A DNA stretch of 64,000 bases from Paragonimus skrjabini miyazakii (Eukaryota > Platyhelminthes > Trematoda > Plagiorchiida > Troglotrematidae): the NCBI GenBank assembly GCA_014338405.1, contig JTDE01021409.1:1-64000 (forward strand), read 5' to 3'. A program made the position numbers and the translations under genes. How positions within the stretch are numbered: the stretch's first letter is position 1; the number at the start of each line of letters is the position of its first letter. Under the pieces are notes generated by a model that was not told the origin of the DNA, searched no databases, and saw only the letters and a list, made by a program, of their open reading frames with translations. Below are positions 10,659-24,053 of this stretch, piece by piece.

Positions 10659-12987
10659 TATCCTCGGGCTTATGCAGTTTCGCTTTCCCTGTGTCGCAAC
10701 TATTCATCCCATGCTCATATGGCGTGACACACAGCTGTGAAAATTCATCAGATGTCGGCATAAGAATCGCTAGTTTGCCCCGCATCCAGAATAACTAATT
10801 CATTCATCCATCGATTAAAATATCCCAAAAAACCATTGTTCTCCAACCTCCCTTCTCCTTATCGTGTCACATTTCACACATATAAAGGCCACACCCGTAC
10901 CGCGTCCAGTTAACTGGGTCAGTCGCATCCAACAGTCTCATTCCTACTGCTCTCTTCAAAATATATGGTTCCCGACCCAATTTAAACGTCCCAGAATATA
11001 CTACTAACGGCTGAAGCTGGACCTTTCATTCCTCTATACTTCAAGCAGAAACAGTGCTGTAATATCTCCTGTATTGTCCTAAGAAGACGTCTAGCACGAG
11101 CACTGATTTCAACCAAGAAAGATTTACCATTCAGCTTGCTTAGACCAAACTGAAGGTCGTGAGTGTATGTCCGTGAAAATCAAAAGTAAGGCGCAGTCGT
11201 TTGATCACTGTTGTGATTTAGTGAACGCCAGAGCCGTTCAGGCCACAATTCAGGAGTATAGTCCGGTGATAGATCAGGGTTGCCGACTGGTTGGACCAAT
11301 CACGTTATTACGAGTTGTTGATGTATACTGGGGTTCTATTTGACCACTTGGAGAGCGTGTTCTGTTCATTGCCAATAATTCCCAGATAATAAACAATATC
11401 GTCCATACGTGTTACCTTGATTTGCCTGGCACAAATTACTTTCAGTCAGGCTTTCGACTTCTGGCTGCTGTGATCTTTTTTGTTTCAGTCTCGTTCAATC
11501 TAAGGTACGTGATCCGGAAGCAGGTCGATATCTAGTATTAGTGTGGCCTTCCAAAGCATAATGGTTTTAAGATTTTGTCATGACAACTATTGCACCTTTC
11601 TTCAATAGTTACCTAACAATAAGAGAACGTCAAATACCTTCTTACATTATGAAGTGTAGTGAGTTGATAATCAAGCGTGGAAGTAAGCATTCTGCGACTT
11701 ACCTTTGGTAGAACTACGTAAGAAATATTAGATGGCTGTATAGTTTACCTTAGGGGGAACATCAGCAGTGGATCAGACAAATCAATTCGCATATCTAATG
11801 TTTTTAAGTGGGCTGGCTGAAAGTTTATTCCAGTGTGGAAACTGTAATGGAATGAGTTGTGTTTAACCTTGAGCAATCAAAAGTTCAGGTTTATTTTCAA
11901 GTTGCTTTAGCAATCATACATTTTTGTTATTTCCTATTTCATGTGACAGCGATCAAAACGTACTTTCAAACGTTTGGTGTTCACTGTAACTGTGGACTCC
12001 TCATACATTACCGTTCCATCAACAGTGGAGCTGTCGAATGAAATGATTGAGTCAAGTAAGTTCGTCTATCCTGTCTGCTTAATCTTTTAAACAGTCACGT
12101 GGTTCAGACTGACCGTAATTTATGATTCAGATACAATAGTCATCTGTTAGCACGCACACCAATCTGACTTGAAACTGGAGGAAATCAGCTGAACAATGAT
12201 AATGTATCCACTTCTATGTCCTTCCATTCAAGCCCGACCCTGTCCTCAGATATATTCTCAGCACTGAGTGGGTACACCGATCTGAACGTTTAAATGATGT
12301 CCGAGCATCATGTTGACATGATATAGCAAATTACTTGCCATTTTACTGTGCCAGAAAGCTGTAAAGTTATCCAGTTTAATACCCTTGCTGAGTAAGCTGG
12401 CCCACAAATATATCTATTTATTGATGTTGTGTCATGTCTGCTTCAGTTCCACTGAGACCAGGACAGTGAAAGACAATTTTTGACGGCGAGTTGAACCAGT
12501 GTAAAATCAGCTACAACTAGCGATTTGCTTGTACGTCAGTGATCACAATATAACATGGAGGCTAACTTGAAAAAGTCCGAGAAATGCGAGTGAAATTTTC
12601 ATCCGAGGTTTTAATCAGTAGGCTGAACGGCGAATTGCAATCTCTTCTGTGAAAAAGTAAATCGGACTGTTAAAAATGGTGATCTTATATCACCCGAATA
12701 TGAAATGGGAGTAGTTACCACAGCTCTCAGAAGAGCAATGGGCGAGAAATTTATTGTACGCCAAATGGGAACTACCCTTAAAACCTAGCCCGGTAAAGAA
12801 ACCTAAGGACCGTACAGTCCACGATACGAGCACCATATATCTGATCTTATTCGTTGTGACTCGTAAATCGAATCTAAGTTGAATGGTGGGATCCTTTATT
12901 GGTGATGTTTCATGAATAGATAAGTTCTCTACGAGTGATTCAAGTAGAATACTGATGAGTAAAAGGGGATTTTTGTTTTTTTTTCAA

Positions 12988-13312
12988 ATATATTGAACAT
13001 CACCAACAAATGATCACAGCTGTCGCATTACCACAAAATACCCAGTCGGTCCCTTTCGAAATGAAGTATTGGACTCGAGCTTCACTCTCATTACATCTCA
13101 GCAATAGTGCATATTCTTGCAACGACCGAGAATAGAACTCCGGCCATGCTTTCACGAGGCAACCGTGTTAACCACTGCGCAATTGATCTCACATTAGGCA
13201 AGACCTCATTATCACATGTGAACGCTCAGCTAGATTCGTTTGTGGGTAATGCTCTGATTTCTCAATCGTCTCCAGAGAGGAGAAATAGTAATAATCATGT
13301 TAACCCCAATGG
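12988..13312 (-). mobile_element. SINE, near full length, reverse orientation
   Basis: The reverse complement aligns over about 325 bases to the SINE copies at 31702, 35432 and 39392. It has the A-box-like TTGCGCAGTGG, followed by the cacggttgcctc block, a degenerate B-box region and the shared 3' body (TTTCGAAAGGGACCGACTGG, then GATGTTCAA). Age is shown by scattered substitutions. Confidence 0.75.
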
Positions 13313-14930
13313 ATAACCCTCGACTATTGTCTTCTGCCAACCACAGATTCCTTGCAGACTGAACAACAATAGACGAGATTTGACAGGGAGATTTACTACG
13401 CGAACTAAAGTACTTGTAAAGTGATTCTGAATGTGTCACATCTCAGTGGCTCTTTCTGAGGGGCGTTTATTGTAGAAACACATTATACCACGTGAGGCCA
13501 GTTTGGGGGATTCGCATAAATATGTACGAGATGATCGTTAAATGTTAAAAGAAGACTGCACACAGTATTTAAGAAAAATGAGTATAAGAGCTTTGAAGGA
13601 AAACGTAAACATCTCAACGCTTCCAAACGCTTATTATTCCGTCTATCTATGGGATTTTAGCTTGTACCATGGTGTCGGAAGGATAAGTTGAGACCGTGAC
13701 TGTGAGCTCACTAGTAGTGAAGTATCTCGAGACAATTCGGTGAAAATTACAGTACTTACAGTGTGGTTCAGTGGTCGCCTGCGCTTTCGTGATACTTCTG
13801 TCCTGCCCTCACACGATGACCTAGGTTACACAGGTCTCCATCTATGCTTTCTCCTATGCTCCAGTTCATTGCCCAGTTGGTTAACACACACGCTTGGAAT
13901 ATGCCACCGTGCGTTAATGTTATGTCTCCAGTCCAAATCAGCCTCAAAAGCCCAGGCGATTATTGAAATGCATTGTGTGTTGATTAAGGTCAGTGGTTCT
14001 AACCTCGAGCACTTTGATTACCACCCTGTAAGTTTGAGAATACCCAGTCTACGTATAACTAAGTTCGCAGCATGACAGTGAATATCTTATATTATTTAGG
14101 AAACTCAACGGCCCATCGTATTCAAACAACTGGTCACTCAGAATCTCTCAGAGGGTCTTTAAAGTATTATAAAAGATCGTGTACGACAGGTTAAATGGTA
14201 GGGCTTCAAGAAAGTACAACAAGAAAGAGATAGGGATCTTCACGCAAATGGGCGAAAGTTGTACCTGGTTCAAACTATTTCTGAAAATCTTAAGCACCTC
14301 ACACAACCTGAGCACAGTGTGAAAGACAGTCTGTCGTGGCCGTTCAGAACTCCTGTATGCGATAAAACGGGCCCGGTTTGTTTAACTATGCATGTTAGGT
14401 CCAGATGGGCACTTCTGCTTATCCTGGGCAGAATTGTTTGTAACTTTCTAACCGTTAACCTGAAATCAGTAGCCACAAGCAGATCTAGTATCATCGCACT
14501 ACAGACCGTCCCCTTTGATTGATCAGTGTTTAGTTTCCTTGTTCTGGGGTTGGACGCAACCAAGTTCTCTTAAACTGTTGTCGACTTGCAAATCCCTTTT
14601 CTCGTCGTTACTGTGTTTCAGCCCGGTAGAATCTAGTTCCCCTAGCTTTCCACTGAGTGTCAGATGGGACAGTTGCGGCACGACTTTGATCGCGACCAGC
14701 CCAGAACTTAAGATAAAGTACAAGGAGCCTAACTAACTGACAGAGAACTGAAAAGGACATTCCTATGTTCGTATGATATACACCACGTTAACTAAGTGGG
14801 AAACAAAGATACATCAGCTTTGAGCAAAAACCTGGTCAAACCTAAAAGACTACAACCAATCAGAAGTTGCTATATGATTTTTCAGATTCTATGCGCACAA
14901 CTCCAATTTGGTTTCTATTTTTGGTTGCAG

Positions 14931-15024
14931 TTCAGTCAACCGATTAGTCTGCTTCAATGGAGGATGCCAGATCCAAGCTTCGCATCGTTGAGTAAAGCTC
15001 AGGAGTGGAATATATTGGATGACA
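14931..15024 (+). CDS. CFAP47: CFAP47-like exon 2 (94 bases)
   Basis: It follows a good acceptor (tttttggttgcag, AG at 14929-14930) and ends at gttaagt (15025). It enters in phase 0 and leaves in phase 1, exactly what is needed between 7371 and 19485. The split codon is ACT (Thr). It encodes 31 residues (FSQPISLLQWRMPDPSFASL, then KAQEWNILDD) that lead into TGISCFPVN of exon 3. It was found by frame and phase rather than length and would be easy to miss. Confidence 0.75.
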
Positions 15025-18000
15025 GTTAAGTACTTAAGTTCCTATTCGCTTATTTGTGAATTTCGTAAGTGCTAACTACCACGCTGTTCCTGTCATCCAT
15101 TGTAGGCCACAGCGGACCACAAACTCCGAATTCTCCGACTTAATCCCATGTGGACAATACTCCTCTTTTCCAGCCATCTCATAGGAAACACAGTATGGTG
15201 CGCCTGATGATCTCGTAGATCCATAATTCTCAATAAGACAATGTTACAGTCCGCGTGCCCAACAATAACTCAAAACGGCTAGCACACGATTTGATGAATC
15301 ACCAACATATAACATACAGCGTAAGAATACGTAGAACTCCAGATTAACACAGATGACCTTGACCTTCAGCCGAGAATTTATTTGCTCTCAAACTAAGGGT
15401 AACATAGCAGACCAGCGTCTGTATATATATAGACTCTTATTGACCTTGAAGTATCCTACCTTACTGGGTGCAGTATAAGTGGAATGGGCTAGTCAGAGAC
15501 GGAGAAGAAACTTGCGTCGAAATTGTGTTTGGGCAGGTCACAGTACGAAGAGATGAACTTCGAAATCACAAAATATTTTTCTAATGGATCTCGCAAACTA
15601 AACCATTTTCGGATAAAATAGACCATCCCCAACAACTAGACTTTCAGAGTGACAGACATTCTAGGTGATGTCTGATCGGCAATGATCATCAGTGCCAGTA
15701 GGATTCGGGCTAACATCTTTTGAGAACAACCGATCAAATCGTTCACATTTGGAAGAAGAAATGAGTTTCACTTTGGCTGACTAATATGAATACTTTGCGT
15801 GCGAAATTCTGTCAGACCGTTCAACAATACGGGATGTCGAAAAGATGAAGACTGAACCCCATTGTATTAGTGGTAAAAATAAACTAGTATAAATTGTTAG
15901 CATACATCTCACCAACATGAATGTGTCTTGACCGTCAGTCTCCCAATTCGTGGTTGCCGTTCAAAAATAGCTTTCCTTTCTAAATCTAAACCACACTTCG
16001 GTAGTAGATTTAAGAATACCATCGTCTGCAAACCTTTCTCACGCACCTCATATTTCTCGTAATTCAAAACAGGAAGAGATAAACTTAAATAAATATGGCA
16101 ACTGCGGTGGACTGTTCAATTGTTGCAAACGAAGTTCCACGTGACAAGATAAGCAACAAGGTTGGCATTCGAAGTCGCATTTTCCTGTAACGCCTAGTTT
16201 CACAAACATTTTTCTCTGAAGAAATCCAGCACTCAGTTCAGAACTGTTGTGTAATATCGAATATTTATACGAGGTTTATACAGCCTATAAGCAACTATCG
16301 AAAGTTCCAAGAAAACATCGATATGAACTTTTTGCGTGAACTATTATCTATTTTTGCTGGCAGCAAAACCCAGTGCTTTCACTGCATTGATTCCTATTTG
16401 GTTTCTAGGTACTGAGGTCACATCTCATCCCCTGTTACCGTCCACGCGTAAATGTTAACGGTATTCTTCTTATAGACTCGCATTTACTCGATACGGCAAT
16501 CCACTCGATTTTTATTTCAACTGTAAATCAGTAAGCTGGGTACCCATCGAGCGCAGAAATTTGTAATGCAGTTTTTGGTAGGGGATGGCTGCAACGCTGC
16601 ACTAGGTACCGTTACGAGTCTTCTATTTCTTCTAGGTTAGCTCTTCCACAACAGCACAAACTTTTGCGTGTCGTCATCCTGTTGCAGACAAAGCGTCCTT
16701 TACGGTCAGAACAATTTCTCCCATTCCGTCACTGCATTGATAACTTTCAATCTCCTACTTCTCCTATGTTAGCTCTTCCACCACAGCACAAACTCTTGAG
16801 TGTCGTTGCCTTCTCCATTCGGCCACCGCATTCATTACTTTCAATTGATAATCAGTTCCGCTTAAATCCAGCATCCTAATTCTTCTGAATAGGTCTGATA
16901 CCCATAAGCTTCAAACAAGATATCCTTTAGGTATAAAGGTTTTTTAAAAAACTGATGCTCAACTTTTACCAGAATTCATTTTTACGATCGAAAAATATCA
17001 GTAGGTAGTTAAAACAAAAGGCCGTTTTAATGCCTGTTGGTAAACAAAACATGATTTCACCAACATGTATAACAAACTTGGTGGGAAATAAGACTGTAGT
17101 TCCTATTTCAGTGTTGCTAAGACGATCACATTTGACAGTGAGGCTCAGGTTTAATGGTGTCTGTTATCGTTAAGCTGTTGTCACTTCGACCGTCGCTTCA
17201 AATTTTGGTTAAGTACTCTCAATCTTTCAAGCGATTTGCTTGAGCTATATATCAACACGTTTGCTCACTACTCCACGGTCAAGATTACCTGACTTGCAGA
17301 AAGCTAATTCATTTTACGGAGCCTCTTACGCAAACATTTCTGTCTGTTGTCAAGGGACTTCTCTAAGTTGTTTCCATTTGCCTCAACGCTCACGAAAAAG
17401 GTGCCTACAGACTTCTCCACTATCGGTCAGGTAAGCTTCGCAAAACATGCACTAAACACTTATCTCAAATTGACACCAAAGACTAGATTTTACACTTCTG
17501 TTTGTGCACCTCTCTGTTAAGTGTATATCAGTTCTACCTACCCCGTATTTTACCCCAGTAGCCCAGTGGAAGAGTGTGAACCAATATTTCGACTAGTGTG
17601 TTTGTGTTAAACGTGTGCGATAGACACTATACTTACTGCTAGGCATTAAATTACCCACATCAGTCAAGTTAATTTGTTACCGTTTTTGCGGTTATTTCTG
17701 TCAGAAAGCGGAAGGTTCGCTGAATTGTAGATGACGTTTATGGTTACACAATTCCACTTTCAAGAAATCATGTTTAAAAGGAGTGCACCGTCAATCTACA
17801 GCATTCAAAGTAAACATTCATTAACATGTTCAGATTGTGTAGATGAGGTGACAACCCAGCTCACCTCAGACAATCGTTGTGGAGGCAGTTTGTTCCCAAC
17901 CTAAGTCGTTTTGAGATCAATGGTTTCCGTGAAACTGAATCATAATTCTATGCAATCAGAAGGTGAATAACGCGAATAAACATACGTATATGACACGTAG

Positions 18001-19484
18001 ATGGCAATGTACCGAACATGTGTGAATAACAAAGCTAGATAACAAAATGTTTGTACTCATCAAAATCTCGAGAGTACAGTGAAAGGGTTGGATTTTTGTG
18101 GATCATTGATTGAACCAGTGGGAGCTTGCGGGGTGTTGCGTACGGATGAGTTGATGTGGGAGTACTCCTTGACTTATGGTTCGACTGCTGGATAAAATGA
18201 TTTACAAGCCTTGGTGTCCGAGACCCTCACCGTAGGACCATTTATTGTTCGGCTGGCGTGATAACATTAAGATAAGATGTGTTGTTTAGCATGCTGTGGA
18301 TTGTAACTCCCATGATAGGTCGCGTAGACATGCGTGGAAAAACCTGAGTAGTTGTTGTGGCAACGTTCGTGATCAAGAGTCATGTCCAAAATTTAACAAG
18401 ATAATGCGTGGATGACACTGTGCTGGGCTTTAGTCCAATACACATTAGCCTTTGAAATGCTTGTCAAATGGATAGCAATGTCAGGGTACGTTACCTATTG
18501 GTTAAGACGTGTTAGAAAGGTGATTGACCTGACTGCGTACATGACAGGTTCAACAGAGTAATTTGGGAACATGTACGGTCAAACGCATCGAAAGTCAGTT
18601 TTGGATGAGGTCACTCAAACTCCTACGATGCTGTAGTAATCACTTTTGGGGAAAAAATGAAAATGACGCAAACTTTCCTACCCATTTACACAAGGTTCCT
18701 TTGAATACTGACTGATACATAGACGAAACCAGTTAGCCGAACAGAAAACGCACTGGACTAAGTTACGCTCTGAGTGGTACGCGTTTGCATACAATATCAG
18801 TCTAACAGTGTCAAAATAGGTGTTTTATTGTACATGCAGTTCACAGCGTCCCGATTAAGTTTCGTAGATCTCCGCAGCCGCTACAATTCTCAGGGTAATT
18901 AGACAATGAGGTGAGTTGTCTCCAGACGTATTTTCCCCAAGATATATTGGTTCGAACCGACTACAGTGATTAACACATAAATGGATATCATTGTTTCTGA
19001 CATTCTCCCTGAGTTCATCAGCGTTCACATATAGTTATAATTTAGCCTTGTTTGAGGACTGCAGGCTCGTATTTGTTAATAGCACCGTTTCCCTTTCAAA
19101 TGATATACGTAGAACTGATTGCCAAGTCTGGGTTGCAACGCTGTCTTCACTGTGTCGTCTCGACTCACTGTGCTTATGCGACAATCTCGCACAACGGTAG
19201 CAGTGTTACACCTATTGTAAGTTTGACAGTAACATTTAAGTATCAACAGCTATTTAGTACAGCAAGAGACAGTTTCATGCTTGACTTACTCCGCTTACTT
19301 TGAATACTTCGAACGGTTGAACTGAAGTCAGGAGACTTATGGACGATTTTTCTATTATGTATATCTAAGTATTGCTAGTCTGTATTTGACAACCATTTCG
19401 CATGCTCGTGTCAAAGTGACATGTTTTTCCCTTGTGCACATGACTCCAACTTAGAAATCAATCCATTATTTATTTTGACTGTAG
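15025..19484. other. Intron 2 (about 4.5 kb)
   Basis: Contains a diverged tandem repeat (16622-16860) and an exon-like segment of 131 bases (17300-17430) with good splice signals that does not fit the gene's phase. Nothing else recognised. Confidence 0.6.
16622..16860. repeat. Diverged two-copy tandem repeat
   Basis: The block around GTTAGCTCTTCCAC, then ACAGCACAAACT, occurs at 16622-16750 and again from 16751. Both copies run into a CATTnATnACTTTCAAT block. The second copy lacks about 45 bases of the middle. Confidence 0.65.
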
Positions 19485-19831
19485 CTGGAATTTCCTGTTT
19501 CCCAGTTAATGTCACAATTAACCTTCGCCGCGCTGGACTGTTTCCCGCAAAGTTAATAGTGCAGCGATCGGAGGACATTCGTGTTTATTGTCTAGAATGC
19601 GTAGGAGTGCCGGACACCTTGCAGATTACCTTGAACTTCTCGGCCCCGCTTAACCAATCGATCACACAACCAGTGCCAATTGTGAACAAGTCTTCTTATG
19701 ATTGGGACCTGGAAGCTTACTTCACCGGGGCTGCTGCTTGGTTTTCTGGCCCGAGCAAGATTCACGCCCCAGCCGGATGTACAACAAATTATACAGTCAC
19801 CTTTTTGGCTAGACGTGAAACGGATATAAAA
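19485..19831 (+). CDS. CFAP47: CFAP47-like exon 3 (ASH-type domain)
   Basis: The acceptor AG is at 19483-19484 and the donor gtaagg at 19832; entry phase 1, exit phase 0. It encodes about 116 residues. The start, GISCFPVNVTINLRRAGLFP, then AKLIVQRSEDIRVYCLECVG, is a typical closing part of an ASH/MSP Ig-like domain: an F.P strand, a G.FP turn and a final strand. A new domain follows (LQITLNFSAPLNQSITQPVP, then IVNKSSYDWDLEAYF). The frame overruns the donor by ten codons before a stop, so the donor is the likely end. Confidence 0.85.
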
Positions 19832-21092
19832 GTAAGGCGGACCATTATGGACATTCCGTAGGAGTTGACTTGTTTGTCACAACCAATCTTAAATTCCCGC
19901 GTATCGATCTGCTGATTGGTCTGTTTATTATCACTATGTTCAGTACTGATATGACAAGAGATTATCCCTACCTTTGTGCCTATCAGTCTTCCTGCTGTTA
20001 TCGCATCATTTTTACAGGTGAGCGAGAAGGACTGCTCGATAGCAATGCTAAGTATTCCATAGAAAATTGACTGACAGCTATATAGATCTATTCAATAACA
20101 AGTGATGTTGAGCGAGCTTGGTACACTCAGTCATCCATCGTAAGCCAGTTATCAATCATAGGTTAAAATCCTAACTTAGTATCATCGTTTGTTCTACTTT
20201 AAAACGATTGCTTCCTTCATTAAAAGCAAATAAAGAAATGTGGTTGCGCAAATCAGATGAGTTTTTTTTTTTCGGAGTAGCAGCATGTAATTTACATCTC
20301 CGCATCTATTTATTCATCTGTTCAAAATATTGACGGTAACTCAAATGTTTCAGTGTCACACAATTTTTTTCGCTTGCTCGTCGTCATCCAGCACTTTATA
20401 GATTATGACTGAGACAGTTTACTCAGGTCGTACGATGTGTGCAACAACTGTGTGAAGAGTTGATACTCAACAAACTGGTGCAAAATAGTGTGGAATGGTA
20501 GGAGGAGCCACAAAATTGGACAGAAAATGGAAAATGTATGATTCGAGGATAGGATTCGATAGTCTGATCTACGACGACAACAGTGAAAGATTTTATGTGA
20601 GTTATGCATGAACCACAAACTGAAAGATGCGGTCTAATGGCGATCGATTCGGCGGTAGTTATCTTAATTTGTTAGACAAATCGGCGCAAGTTGACCCTAA
20701 CTTTGTAGACTCGGACTATGTTCACGTTCGTACCGGTGCTGTACTGTAATATTTTGGATCCCAGCCGATCTGAACGATATTTCCTGATTAGTTTTTACTA
20801 AATCTACCAGTCAGTCCAATATAATTCATTGCGAAATATCACTAAAATATGCGTGGATGGTTTATCCGGTACATTTGCTTGCTCATCTTGTGTTTCAGAC
20901 AGCATTTAGAATATAATCCGCAGCAAATTAGGTTTGAGTAGTTCGACGGAAAACTTAAGTTTCTTTTTTTCTTTTCTATCGGATTTGTATTTACCCTTCT
21001 GTGACAATTCAAAGATCATAGAGTGTACATTTTACTTGGTTCTTAGTGACAATAATACATTGATTCACGTACTTTCTACTTAACCAATGTAG
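19832..21092. other. Intron 3 (about 1.3 kb)
   Basis: No gene or repeat recognised. It ends in a T-rich tract and a gtag acceptor. Confidence 0.6.
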
Positions 21093-21505
21093 GCAGGTTT
21101 GGAGCTTGTGAACACAACAGACGGGAGCAAACATATTTTCATCTTAAATGGTACAGGACTAAAACCTCTGTCATCTGGACAAATCAAGTTGAAATGCAAA
21201 GTCGGAGGCTGTAAACTCGAGCTTGACAGTGATTCAAACGAGAAACGGTCAACTCAAAAACACTTGATACAGCTGCATCCATTCACTGTAAAAGTTCCGA
21301 ACCCAACTTCCAAAAAGCAAATATATCGTCTTGAAACCGACTTTCCACCAAATACACTCACGTGGTTGCCACAACAACACGTTAATGAAAACAGATTTGA
21401 AGTGCTTCCGGGTCGCACTGAAGAATGTAAACTATACTTCCGCGTCTCCAAACGTGGACAGCTTTCGGGAATTATTGCATTCATTGCTGATGATGCAAAC
21501 AAAAT
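21093..21505 (+). CDS. CFAP47: CFAP47-like exon 4 (ASH-type domain)
   Basis: The acceptor AG is at 21091-21092 and the donor gtaagt at 21506; entry phase 0, exit phase 2. It encodes about 138 residues. AGLELVNTTDGSKHIFILNG, then TGLKPLSSG, continues the previous domain. A long strand-rich block follows: HPFTVKVPNPTSKKQIYRLE, TWLPQQHV, FEVLPGRTEECKLYFRVSKR and GQLSGIIAFIADDAN. The NPTSK turn and the pattern 'FEVLPG then Y.F then GIIAF' are typical of CFAP47/ASH repeats. Confidence 0.88.
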
Positions 21506-23212
21506 GTAAGTTGATAGGACTATTTGTTCATGTAAAATGGGTTTAGCCGTCATACGATTGATAGCATCCGTTCCCGATTTCGCTAGCCACGACAGTCAAC
21601 CGCAAAGAACTTCTTGTCAGTAAACTCTCTGACAGAAATATAGAGACGATCTATTTTCGGTCACGTTATTCGACTTGGTTTGTCATTAAACGGTATGAAG
21701 TGGCAATAATTTCTGTTTCGGGTTCAAAATATTTCTTCTAACCGCCATTGTATCGAAAACATTCAAGAAGAAACTGGCCTATGCTGCACGCTTGGAGGCA
21801 GCCAGCAAAACCACACAACCACTTGCTTACAAACAATTGAGAACGTCCTTTCAAAATGCGTCGTCAGACAATGAAGGGTAATCCAGCTGGTAGACAGTAA
21901 CTGAAATAAATGGGCCGAAGGACAAAGGCAGTCAATAACAGATCTCAGCTTCCAACTTGAATCGTTATTAATATGATCTCGCATGTATGGAAGACAGTTA
22001 ATTACCCGTTTCTTCGGCAATAACTAACATTAAGGGCTAGCTACTCACTCCTTGTAAAGTTTCAAAACAACTTTCACATACGCATTCGCGAACAAAACGT
22101 TCCCTAATCAATCAATCAATCATTTTTGGCTCTGAACACTACTCGTGGACACAATGGCTCGGGAAGTTGTTGTTCTTCACAGTGGTCCACGAATTTGCAG
22201 ATCAATAAATAAGCATAAATGTTAAATGGAGCAAAGGGCAAAGAACTTTAAAAAAATCAATAACAGCGGGATTTCATGAAAAGGAAGAACCAACAAGACA
22301 GCAGATACAGGCCAGCCACTGACTGAGACACAGTCATATCATACAGAGTTTCTAATCAGCGGTGCGGATGGTCACGACCTCGTCAGCCTGGTAGATTGCA
22401 TCTACCAACCTTGCTCAGCGGCACGGTCATGGCCTGTGACCATGTTATTGTCTGGCCACCTTGAGTTCCTTGGTGGTAATCCCTTCATGTCTTTCTCACT
22501 CAATGAAAATCTGTTCGCAGTAAACCACGTCTGTAAACCATGAGTATAAGTGTACATACCTATAAATGCTGCTCGCCCCATATGGTTATCCGATTAAAGG
22601 ACATCTGAAGCGTACCGACTGAGCGTATAAAACTTGGAATATTTAGGAAAACAGCGACGTAGTTAACTGTCCTTCATGGGTAACGGTGAGATTTCGTGGA
22701 AAGGAAAGTAGTTCACCTAAAACATCTACTCACATGCAAAGTCGCACAGCATGTATGAAACTGATACTGTTCTCTTAAGTGACATTACCAAAAGGAATTG
22801 ATTGTTGACCGAATCAACACCAACTCGCAGACAAGTATGAACTCGACAGAAGGCAAATTGGGTTGCTACAAAAAAGAACAGTCGCGATAATGAAAAGAAG
22901 AACGGTGACATCTCTCGAAAAATGTACATCGGCAATGAAAAGGTCTGGGTGCTGTCGAGTAATAATTGATCCTGTGCTTGCCCAGATATTACAAGAAGAA
23001 ACGTATCGATATGCTGCTGAGTTGTGGCGAAAGGTACTCAGGTAACGAATAGGCAAATACAGAGGTTTTATAGTAGACCTAGTGGTCGCGGGAAAAACCG
23101 ACTGGTTCAGATAGCAAAGTTACAAGTGCAACAAAGCGAACGCCACAAACATGGACTCAAATTTGATTACAACTGGGCGACATAGAGTCGACATCTATAG
23201 GTTCTACAAATA

Positions 23213-23236
23213 TACATATATATATATATATATATG
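23213..23236. repeat. TA microsatellite
   Basis: An uninterrupted run of alternating A and T with an acatata/tatatgt edge. Confidence 0.9.
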
Positions 23237-23942
23237 TGGTTTATCAATGAAAATGTCGGCATCTCAGGCAGCATATATAAAATATCCAAAAAAGCATACA
23301 TTGAATAGTGAATGAATTATTGTGGCGTTTCAAATCCACACTAGGACCCGCTACCAAACAAAGAAATCTGTCGGAATGAGATTGTTCTACCGCTCACCGC
23401 GTTCGCCTGTCCGTCTGTCATCACACGCCTTTCGTTACAGCATCAGCGCTGCTGACGTAGTGACAGTCTATATCCACGTGTCGAATGAACGAATGTATAT
23501 ACACGTATACCTTGTATACTGCGTTTCACGGTCTATTATGCCTTCTCTGCTTGAGCAATATCAGGCTAGAACTTACATTCAGTTTAATGAAAAAGTCTTT
23601 AACAAAATCACTAAACCGAGACTTTTAGTCTGAACCATTTCCACGGCTTCATTGTATTAAAGGTATAATGCAAGAGGAAGCACTAAGCATGACTGGTGTT
23701 TTGGAAGATGTTCAGAGACAGAAAGATATGTTAGTTCGGCTAGCGCAGACTTGGCAAAATACACCAGTTATTTTTTAAGTGAAGAACAGAATGTCTTCAA
23801 GAAAATTGCGCCAAGGAAACTGAAATGTGAAGAGGTGAAGATGCTCCAGGTTTTTGAAACGAAGGAATTTCCACCAAATAATTAGGGTTCGTGTTTCTTT
23901 ACACAACAGAAGGTTGTGCATACTTGCACATATCTGTCATAG

Positions 23943-24053
23943 TAAAAATTTCCAAGAAACACCAGCGTTTGTGTATCCTCACTACAGGCCTGAGTTGTAC
24001 GATCCATTGTTTCACCTACACATTCGGCACAAACCCGAAGGAATTAATAAATG
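23943..24053 (+). other. Candidate symmetric cassette exon, 111 bases
   Basis: The acceptor is tctgtcatag (AG 23941-23942) and the donor gtgagt at 24054. It enters and leaves in phase 2 and is a multiple of three, so it could be included between exons 4 and 5 without breaking frame. The open frame reads KNFQETPAFVYPHYRPELYD, then PLFHLHIRHKPEGINK, which looks like protein. I do not recognise it in CFAP47 or in any mobile element. Direct joining of exons 4 and 5 is equally in frame. Confidence 0.3.

Larger units (their letters stand above)
7372..14930. other. Intron 1 (about 7.6 kb)
   Basis: Contains a TA-rich microsatellite (about 7449-7480), one copy of a dispersed repeat (10387-10658) and a reverse-strand SINE (12988-13312). 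The rest, including 7600-10300 and 10700-12900, shows only chance frames. Confidence 0.6.

Noticed and set aside
13740..14075. 111-residue open frame
   Set aside because: No splice context or family pattern, and composition is like the surrounding intron.
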